64,000 nt of DNA from JAWLBY01 sp041687455 (GTDB lineage: Bacteria; Pseudomonadota; Gammaproteobacteria; Xanthomonadales; Xanthomonadaceae): assembly GCA_041687455.1 (NCBI GenBank), contig JAWLBY010000020.1:4513-68512 (forward strand), read 5' to 3'. The notes beneath the pieces were generated by a model that had not been told where the DNA came from, searched no databases, and was given only the letters and a program-made list of their open reading frames with translations. A program made the translations under genes and the position numbers. Below, piece after piece: positions 58,697 to 64,000 of this stretch (position 1 is its first letter; each line of letters starts with the position of its first letter).

Positions 58697-59128
58697 TTAG
58701 ATATCCAGCGCCTGCGGCTGCTGGGCGGTATGCGGATGGCTCGGGCCGGCGTAGACCTTGAGCTTGCGATACATCGCACGGCCCAGCGGGTTCTTCGGCA
58801 GCATGCCCTTGACGCCGATCTCGATCGCCCGCTCCGGGTGCGCGCCGTCGAGGATCTGCGACAGGCTCTGCGTCTTCAGGTTGCCGACGTAACCGGTGAA
58901 CCGGTGATACATCTTGTCCTGCAGCTTGTTGCCGGTCACAGCGATCTTTTCCGCATTGATGACGACCAGGTAGTCACCGGTGTCGACGTGCGGGGTATAG
59001 ATCGGCTTGTGCTTGCCGCGCAAGCGGCGTGCGAGCTCGGAGCACAGACGGCCCAGCGTCTTGCCCGTCGCGTCGACGATGTACCAGTCGCGCTTGACGG
59101 TCTCCGGCTTGGCGCTGATGGTCTTCAT
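58697..59128 (-). CDS. rplM: Ribosomal protein L13
   Basis: A 143-residue L13: KRDWYIVDATGKTLGRLCSE, GKHKPIYTPHVDTGDYLVVI, RAIEIGVKGMLPKNPLGRAM and the C-terminal AGPSHPHTAQQPQ are standard. ATG 59128 has a GGGAG site. It is the first gene of the rplM-rpsI-tRNA-Gln unit under a good sigma-70 promoter. Confidence 0.98.
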   Translation of the reverse strand: MKTISAKPETVKRDWYIVDATGKTLGRLCSELARRLRGKHKPIYTPHVDTGDYLVVINAEKIAVTGNKLQDKMYHRFTGYVGNLKTQSLSQILDGAHPERAIEIGVKGMLPKNPLGRAMYRKLKVYAGPSHPHTAQQPQALDI

Positions 59129-59167
59129 GACAGCTCCCAAGGGGCAAACGGTAAAGAAAGGAGCGGG

Positions 59168-59196
59168 ATTCTATTTCGCATTTCGGAACAGCGCAA
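59168..59196 (-). promoter_or_regulatory. Sigma-70 promoter of rplM-rpsI
   Basis: On the minus strand TTGCGC, 17 bp, TAGAAT: close to consensus with ideal spacing, about 40 bp upstream of the rplM start. It sits in the 130-bp gap divergent to the GlcF-like gene. Confidence 0.75.
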
Positions 59197-59258
59197 GCCT
59201 TTCGGTGCCGCGTGCTAGCATCGCCGGGAGTTTCCGCGGCTGCCGACCGCTTCCTGCC

Positions 59259-60431
59259 GTGACCGATCCGATCCCCCGAATCAAGACCCTGGCCGACCAA
59301 TGCGTGCTGTGCGGGCTATGCCTGCCGCATTGTCCCACTTATGCATTCGATCGGCTCGAGGGGGAATCGCCACGCGGTCGGATCGCACTGGCGAAAGCGC
59401 TGGCCAGCGGGCGACTCGACCCGCGCGAGCCCGACCATTGGCACGGGCTCGACCATTGCCTCGGTTGCCGGCGTTGCGAGGCGGTCTGCCCGGCCGGCGT
59501 CCGCTATGGCGAATTGCTGGTCGAAGCGCGCCGGCTGCAGCGCGCGCATCGTGCGCCGGCATGGCGGCAGCGGCTGCTCGAACAGATCGCCGTCCATCCA
59601 CGACTGATGTCGATGTCGCTCGGCGCCGCCGGGCGGCTGCGCCCGCTGCTGCCGAAGCGGATCGGCCGGCGATTGCCGCGCAGAACCGCCGCTACGCCGG
59701 TGGTCGGATTCCATCCGGCCACCGGGGTGACCCGGCGCGGCACGGTGGGCCTGTTCCTCGGCTGCATCGCGCGCCGCGCCGATCTGACGGTGCACCGCGC
59801 CGCCGTGCAGGTGCTGACGCGACTCGGCTGGGACGTGCAGATCCCTGCGCGGCAGACCTGTTGCGGCGCGCTGCACCGGCATGCCGGCGATGCGGCCGAC
59901 GAACGCACGCTCGCCGCGGCGAATCGGGACGCATTCGGCGGCATGCAGTTCGACGCGATCCTGGTGTCGGCCAGCGGCTGCTTCGACAGCCTGGCGTCGA
60001 GCTTCGACGGCGATCAGCCCGCGCAGGTACGCGAACTGCTGGAATTCGTCGCGGCGGCGCTCGGCGACAATGAATTGCCGCTGCGACCGCTGCCGCACCG
60101 GGTCGCACTGCATGTGCCCTGCACGCAGGGCTCGGTGGTTCGCGCCGGAACAGCCGCGGCAACAGTGCTGGGCCGGATTCCCGGACTGCAGATCGTGCCG
60201 GTCGCCGGCCATGGCTGCTGCGGCGCTGCCGGCAGTCACATGCTGCTGCAGCCCGAACGCGCCGCCGCGATCGCGGCACCGCTGCTGGCCGAGATCGTCG
60301 ACAGCGGCGCCGAACTGGTCGCCAGCGGCAACTTCGGCTGCCGCCTGCACCTGCAGGCCGGGCTGGTCGACAATGACACCGCTGTCCGGGTGCTGCATCC
60401 GATCGAACTGCTGTCCGAGGCCCTTGCATGA
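59259..60431 (+). CDS. GlcF-like Fe-S oxidoreductase (CCG-domain)
   Basis: A 390-residue protein: two N-terminal [4Fe-4S] motifs (QCVLCGLCLPHCPTYAF and CLGCRRCEAVCPAGVRYGEL), then two cysteine-rich CCG domains (GCIARRADLTVHRAAVQVLT with RQTCCGALHRHAGD, and VAGHGCCGAAGSHML). This is the organisation of glycolate oxidase subunit GlcF and related heterodisulfide-type proteins. No GlcD/GlcE partners are in the window, so the exact partner is unknown. It starts with GTG 59259 and overlaps coq7 by ATGA. Confidence 0.9.
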   Translation: MTDPIPRIKTLADQCVLCGLCLPHCPTYAFDRLEGESPRGRIALAKALASGRLDPREPDHWHGLDHCLGCRRCEAVCPAGVRYGELLVEARRLQRAHRAPAWRQRLLEQIAVHPRLMSMSLGAAGRLRPLLPKRIGRRLPRRTAATPVVGFHPATGVTRRGTVGLFLGCIARRADLTVHRAAVQVLTRLGWDVQIPARQTCCGALHRHAGDAADERTLAAANRDAFGGMQFDAILVSASGCFDSLASSFDGDQPAQVRELLEFVAAALGDNELPLRPLPHRVALHVPCTQGSVVRAGTAAATVLGRIPGLQIVPVAGHGCCGAAGSHMLLQPERAAAIAAPLLAEIVDSGAELVASGNFGCRLHLQAGLVDNDTAVRVLHPIELLSEALA

Positions 60432-61084
60432 ACCTACCGCGCCGCGAACGTCATTACGGCCTGCTCGACCGACTGCTGATCGAAGCCGATCACGCGCTGT
60501 CGAGCAGCTTCGTCGGCACGCCGACCGCGCGGCGCGACAACCCGGCCGGCCGCCTCGACGACCGGCCGTTCGACGACGCCGAACGTCGTCACGCCGCCGG
60601 GCTGATGCGGATCAACCATGCCGGCGAGGTCTGCGCGCAGGCGCTGTACTACGGCCAAGCCGCGGTGGCCCGCGATCCGGCGACCCGCGCCGCACTGCTG
60701 CAAGCCGCCGGCGAGGAAGGCGACCATCTCGCCTGGTGCGGCGAACGGCTGAGCGAACTGCACAGCCGACCGAGCGTGCTCAACCCACTCTGGTACGCCG
60801 GCAGCTATGCGATCGGTGTGGCTGCCGGGCTGCGCGGCGACGGTTACAACCTGGGTTTCGTGGTCGAAACCGAGCGGCAGGTCGAGGCGCATCTCGGCGA
60901 ACATCTGCACAGCCTGCCGGATGGTGACGAGCGCAGCCGGGCGATCGTGCGCCAGATGCAGGCCGACGAGGTCGCCCACGGCAATGCCGCGAAAGCCGCC
61001 GGCGCGCGCGAACTTCCAGCGCCGATCCCGCAACTGATGCGGCTGACCAGTCGGGTCATGAAGGCACTCGCCTACAGGCTGTAG
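60428..61084 (+). CDS. coq7: 2-polyprenyl-3-methyl-6-methoxy-1,4-benzoquinol hydroxylase
   Basis: A 218-residue di-iron protein of ubiquinone synthesis: MRINHAGEVCAQALYYGQAA, EEGDHLAWCGERLSELHSRP (ExxH iron ligands), VETERQVEAHLGEHL and a final DEVAHGNAA (ExxH). It adds the last ring hydroxyl of ubiquinone. It overlaps the GlcF-like gene by ATGA. It ends 6 bp before the convergent sugE-like gene. Confidence 0.95.
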   Translation: MNLPRRERHYGLLDRLLIEADHALSSSFVGTPTARRDNPAGRLDDRPFDDAERRHAAGLMRINHAGEVCAQALYYGQAAVARDPATRAALLQAAGEEGDHLAWCGERLSELHSRPSVLNPLWYAGSYAIGVAAGLRGDGYNLGFVVETERQVEAHLGEHLHSLPDGDERSRAIVRQMQADEVAHGNAAKAAGARELPAPIPQLMRLTSRVMKALAYRL

Positions 61085-61090
61085 GTCGCC

Positions 61091-61405
61091 CTACGCGGTC
61101 AGCTTCAGGCCGAGGATGCCGGCCACGATCAGCCCGATGCAGGCCAGTCGTGGCCAGTGCGACGGCTCGGCGAACAGTACGATGCCGAGCACGGCAGTGC
61201 CGACCGCGCCGATGCCGGTCCAGACCGCATAGCCGGTGCCGAGCGGGATCGCGCGCAGCGCCAGGGCGAGGAACCAGAAGCTGCCCGCCATCGCAACGAT
61301 CGTCCAGACACTCGGCCACAGGCGGCTGAAGCCGTCGCTGTACCTCAGCCCGACCGCCCAGCCGATCTCGAACAGACCGGCCACCAGCAGATGAAGCCAG
61401 GGCAT
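61091..61405 (-). CDS. SMR-family exporter, SugE/Gdx-like
   Basis: A 104-residue four-span small multidrug-resistance transporter: MPWLHLLVAGLFEIGWAVGL with conserved Glu13, LALALRAIPLGTGYAVWTGI and GAVGTAVLGIVLFAE. The sequence type is nearer SugE/Gdx (guanidinium or quaternary ammonium export) than EmrE. A guanidine riboswitch was looked for in the 46-bp leader and not seen. It likely works as a homodimer. Confidence 0.9.
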   Translation of the reverse strand: MPWLHLLVAGLFEIGWAVGLRYSDGFSRLWPSVWTIVAMAGSFWFLALALRAIPLGTGYAVWTGIGAVGTAVLGIVLFAEPSHWPRLACIGLIVAGILGLKLTA

Positions 61406-61451
61406 GGCGACCGGACCGGTCGCGACCGCTGCCGCGCGCGCCGCCCGCCCG

Positions 61452-62279
61452 TCAATCCAGGTTGCGGCCGTGGAACAGCTCCTCGATCTCGCGCTTCAAC
61501 TGCGCCTCGATGCGCAGCCGCTCCTTGAAGCCGAGATTCTTCGCCTTCTCCTCGAACAGGTAGTTGTCGAGGTCGAAGTCCTTCACATGCATCTTCGTGT
61601 GGAACATGTTTTCCTGATACACGTTCACATCGAACATCTCGTAGCGGTTCCTGATCGACTTGGCGAGATAGTCCTGGATCGAGTTGATCCGGTGGTCGAT
61701 GTAGTGCTTGCGGCCCTTCACGTCGCGAGTGAAGCCGCGCACGCGGTAGTCCATGATCACGATGTCGGACTCGAAGCTCTCGATCAGGTAATTCAACGCC
61801 TTCAGTGGCGAAATCACGCCACAGGTCGCCACGTCGATGTCGGCCCGGAAGGTCGCGATGCCGTTGTGCGGATGCGTCTCCGGATACGTGTGGACGGTGA
61901 TGTGGCTCTTGTCGAGATGGGCGACGACCGATGCCTCGCCCGGATGCTCGCGCACCGCACCCGACAGCACTTCCTTGCCGGCCGCCTTCTTGTCGACCAC
62001 CGGCTGCTCGGAAATCAGGATCGTGACCGACGCCCCCTGCGGGTCGTAGTCCTGCCGGGCGACGTTCAGCACGTTGGCGCCGATGATGTCGGCGACGTCG
62101 GTCAGGATCTGGGTCAGGCGGTCCGCGTTGTAGGCCTCGTCGATGTACTCGATGTACCGATCGCGCTGTTCCTCGCTGATCGCGTAGCAGACATCGTAGA
62201 TGTTGAAGGACAGCGCCTTCGTCAGGTTGTTGAAACCTTGCAGCTTGAGACGGGGCAACGGCTTGACCACGGCATGCAT
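61452..62279 (-). CDS. speD: S-adenosylmethionine decarboxylase proenzyme
   Basis: A ~275-residue class 1A SAM decarboxylase that makes decarboxylated SAM for spermidine synthesis. The self-processing site is in AHLDKSHITVHTYPETHP with Ser125 becoming the pyruvoyl group. Other blocks: LQGFNNLTKALSFNIYDVCY, GIATFRADIDVATCGVISPL and RDVKGRKHYIDHRINSIQDY. The start is uncertain: ATG 62279 is close to an AGGA, and a GTG nine bases later (62270) has better spacing. It lies beside the Clp-like regulator, as in Xanthomonas. Confidence 0.95.
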   Translation of the reverse strand: MHAVVKPLPRLKLQGFNNLTKALSFNIYDVCYAISEEQRDRYIEYIDEAYNADRLTQILTDVADIIGANVLNVARQDYDPQGASVTILISEQPVVDKKAAGKEVLSGAVREHPGEASVVAHLDKSHITVHTYPETHPHNGIATFRADIDVATCGVISPLKALNYLIESFESDIVIMDYRVRGFTRDVKGRKHYIDHRINSIQDYLAKSIRNRYEMFDVNVYQENMFHTKMHVKDFDLDNYLFEEKAKNLGFKERLRIEAQLKREIEELFHGRNLD

Positions 62280-62315
62280 TTCCTGCGGCAGAGCGGGTGA
62301 AAGGGATAACCGCGA

Positions 62316-62321
62316 ATTATC
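62316..62321 (-). promoter_or_regulatory. Possible -10 element of speD
   Basis: GATAAT on the minus strand, ~37 bp before the speD start, in the AT-richest part of the 294-bp gap shared with the clp-like gene. No good -35 accompanies it. Confidence 0.35.
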
Positions 62322-62496
62322 GATCAAAATGTCGCTGGCCACCACTGCGCGACGTTGAGCGGAGCGAGCCGAGCGACCCCATCGACCACTCGTCGCCAGC
62401 TCGAGCCCACCGGCGGTCGCGCTCGCCTGGCCCGCTGGTCGAGCGGATCGGAGGCGCCGCATCCGATGACCGCGCCACCGGCGGTGGACAGCCGGA

Positions 62497-62526
62497 TTGC
62501 TGTACGGCCCGCGCCGGCATTACTCT
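62497..62526 (+). promoter_or_regulatory. Possible sigma-70 promoter of the clp-like gene
   Basis: TTGCTG, 18 bp, TACTCT on the plus strand, 48 bp before ATG 62574. It is a moderate match. No Crp-type TGTGA-N6-TCACA box was recognised in the 294-bp gap. Confidence 0.35.
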
Positions 62527-62573
62527 TGCCGCATGATGACGTCGGCACTGCGCCCGGGGAGCGCGCCTAGCCC

Positions 62574-63251
62574 ATGCTGAACACTGCCCTGCGCCGCCCA
62601 CATGCGCCGCCTTCGCTTGCCCCGGACGAGGGCACGATCGAGCGTTTCCTTGCCCACTGCCATCGCCGCCGCTACCCGAGCCGGGCCGATGTATTCCGCC
62701 CCGGTGATCCGGCCGGCACACTGTATTACGTGATCTCGGGCTCGCTGTCGGCGATGGTCGAGGAAGAGGATGGCCGCGAGCTCGTGCTCGGCTACTTCAA
62801 TGCCGGCGAGTTCGTCGGCGAGGCCGGCATCTTCGTCAGCGCGCCGAAACGCGAGGTGCTGCTGCGCACGCGCGCGCCGTGCGAGCTGGCCGAGATCGGG
62901 GTCGAACGTCTGCACGCACTGTTCGCCGGGCCACTGGCGGAGGACTGCCCGAAGCTGCTGTTCGCGATGGGCCAGCAGCTCACCAAGCGCTTGCTGCACA
63001 CCAGCCGCAAGGCCAGCCGGCTGGCCTTCATGGACGTCACCAACCGGATCACCAACGCGCTCGCCGACCTGTGCGAGGAGCCCGATGCGATGAGCCATCC
63101 GCAGGGCACGCAGATCCGCGTGAGTCGGCAGGAGCTGGCCCGCATCGTCGGCTGCTCGCGCGAGATGGCCGGCCGGGTGCTGAAGCAGCTAGAGGAACAA
63201 GGCGTGCTGCACGCCCGTGGCAAGACCGTCGTCATCTACGGCACCCGCTGA
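62574..63251 (+). CDS. clp: Crp/Fnr-family regulator, Clp-like
   Basis: A 225-residue regulator: the cyclic-nucleotide-binding barrel (residues ~20-140, FRPGDPAGTLYYVISGSLSA, LVLGYFNAGEFVGEAGIFVS), a dimerisation helix (FMDVTNRITNALADLCEE), and a Crp-type HTH (VSRQELARIVGCSREMAGRV). It resembles Xanthomonas Clp, which responds to cyclic di-GMP and not to cAMP; which ligand binds here is not provable from sequence. It is preceded by a divergent speD and followed by an overlapping GNAT gene (TGATG). Confidence 0.93.
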   Translation: MLNTALRRPHAPPSLAPDEGTIERFLAHCHRRRYPSRADVFRPGDPAGTLYYVISGSLSAMVEEEDGRELVLGYFNAGEFVGEAGIFVSAPKREVLLRTRAPCELAEIGVERLHALFAGPLAEDCPKLLFAMGQQLTKRLLHTSRKASRLAFMDVTNRITNALADLCEEPDAMSHPQGTQIRVSRQELARIVGCSREMAGRVLKQLEEQGVLHARGKTVVIYGTR

Positions 63252-63700
63252 TGGCGGCGCCGCTGCGCATCGCGCTTCGTCCCGCTGAACCTGAAGACGC
63301 CGAAGCCGTCGCCGCGCTGCTCGCGGTGCTCGGCTACCCGTGCAGCCGCGACGATGCCACGCAGCGCATTCATACGATCGCCGACGAGCCGGACCAGTGG
63401 CTGCTGCTCGCCGAGTGCAACGGCGAGGTCTGCGGCCTGCTGGCGCTCGACCTGATGTACTACCTGCCGCTTGGCGCGAGCACCGCCCGGATTACCGCGC
63501 TCGCGGTCGGCCGCGCCCATTCCGGCCAGGGCATCGGCCGCGCACTGCTGCGCGAAGCCGAACTGCGCGCCCGCCATGCCGGCGCGGTTCGGATCGAGGT
63601 CACCAGCGCAGACCAGCGCGAGGACGCGCACGCGTTCTATCGCGCCTGCGGCTATTCGCCGAGCTCGCTGAGGTTCGTCAAGAAGCTCGGGGCGAGTTGA
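63251..63700 (+). CDS. GNAT family N-acetyltransferase
   Basis: A 149-residue GNAT acetyltransferase: LRIALRPAEPEDAEAVAALL at the N-terminus, ARITALAVGRAHSGQGIGRA as the acetyl-CoA binding core (HSGQGIG loop), and AHAFYRACGYSPSSLRF at the C-terminus. Its ATG overlaps the regulator's stop (TGATG), so it is translationally coupled with the Clp-like gene. The acetyl acceptor is unknown. Confidence 0.9.
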   Translation: MAAPLRIALRPAEPEDAEAVAALLAVLGYPCSRDDATQRIHTIADEPDQWLLLAECNGEVCGLLALDLMYYLPLGASTARITALAVGRAHSGQGIGRALLREAELRARHAGAVRIEVTSADQREDAHAFYRACGYSPSSLRFVKKLGAS

Positions 63701-63795
63701 GGCGACAGCCCGTTTGGTTTACCGGATCGGGACAGAACGGCGGAGCGTCAGCACCGGGCGCGGAGCGGTCATCCGCGATCGCAGCGCGCCGCCCC

Positions 63796-63820
63796 CGTAG
63801 GAGCGGCTTCAGCCGCGACC
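63796..63820. repeat. REP-like element GTAGGAGCGGCTTCAGCCGC
   Basis: Contains the perfect palindrome GCGGCTTCAGCCGC-type stem in GAGCGGCTTCAGCCGCGACC, an extragenic motif widespread in Xanthomonadales and Pseudomonas. The 300 bp from 63701 to the window end show no gene, only this and a second degenerate copy. Confidence 0.8.
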
Positions 63821-63960
63821 GGCGACGCCGCGGTTCCACCCTTGGGCGAGCAGCACCATTCGCGATCATCCAGCCTTCGCCGGGTCGTCGCCGGCTGCGA
63901 CGCTCGGCGCGGGGGTCGCCGCGTCGCCATCTCGTCGCAGTTGATGGTGGGCGCTCCGCC

Positions 63961-63984
63961 GTAGGAGCCGCTTCAGCAGCGACC
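63961..63984. repeat. Degenerate second copy of the REP-like element
   Basis: GTAGGAGCCGCTTCAGCAGC followed by GACC: same family as the copy at 63796-63820, with two substitutions, about 140 bp downstream and in the same orientation. Confidence 0.7.
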
Positions 63985-64000
63985 GCGAGGCATGAGCACA

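Noticed and set aside
60740..62460. A possible guanidine or polyamine riboswitch ahead of the sugE-like or speD genes
   Set aside because: The leaders are too short or show no conserved aptamer sequence that I could recognise.

Overview
The window is about 64 kb of GC-rich, gene-dense DNA, with most junctions only a few bases long or overlapping as ATGA/GTGA. It looks like chromosome of a gammaproteobacterium of the Xanthomonadales (Lysobacterales) type. The support is the type II secretion order E-F-G-H-I-J-K-L-M-N-D (the xps arrangement), algZ-algR-hemC, speD next to a Clp/Crp regulator, and dispersed heptamer and GTAGGAGCGGCTTCAGCCGC repeats. These assignments come from reading the sequence; no database search was run.

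Layout. 1-4.9 kb: a TonB-dependent receptor cut by the window edge, a GFA-fold protein, a GAF-GAF-GGDEF diguanylate cyclase, a small membrane protein and a DHH phosphoesterase. 4.9-12.4 kb (all minus): a tightly overlapping surface-polysaccharide module with an ABC exporter (Wzm/Wzt), two family 2 glycosyltransferases, a methyltransferase with a C-terminal coiled coil, a PqqD-like/glycosyltransferase fusion, and a periplasmic PPIase. 12.4-15.4 kb: two abundant-looking secreted proteins of unknown function, each followed by a strong intrinsic terminator. 15.5-31.3 kb: a lipoprotein, the whole type II secretion operon, an unknown membrane protein and purL, joined without clear breaks.

31.5-42.4 kb: envelope and lipoate housekeeping (dsbC, prc, lipA, lipB, ybeD, dacA, rlpA, mltB), a patatin phospholipase and a WYL regulator. 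42.6-49.5 kb: a molybdenum enzyme set that best fits cytoplasmic sulfite dehydrogenase SoeABC. An RCK-bearing SLC13 permease and a 32-unit heptamer array lie between the A and B subunits. 49.6-57.6 kb: a DUF481 outer-membrane protein, hemC, AlgR/AlgZ, an esterase, then a solute-binding protein, a chemoreceptor and an outer-membrane protein in one run. 57.9-64 kb: tRNA-Ile2, tRNA-Gln, rpsI-rplM, a GlcF-like Fe-S protein, coq7, a SugE/Gdx exporter, speD, a Clp-like regulator, a GNAT acetyltransferase and REP-like repeats.

No insertion sequence, prophage, CRISPR array or toxin-antitoxin pair was recognised. The most unusual material is the heptamer repeat family, the polysaccharide module with a possible methyl cap, the split soe locus, and a GspE ATPase without its zinc-binding cysteines.
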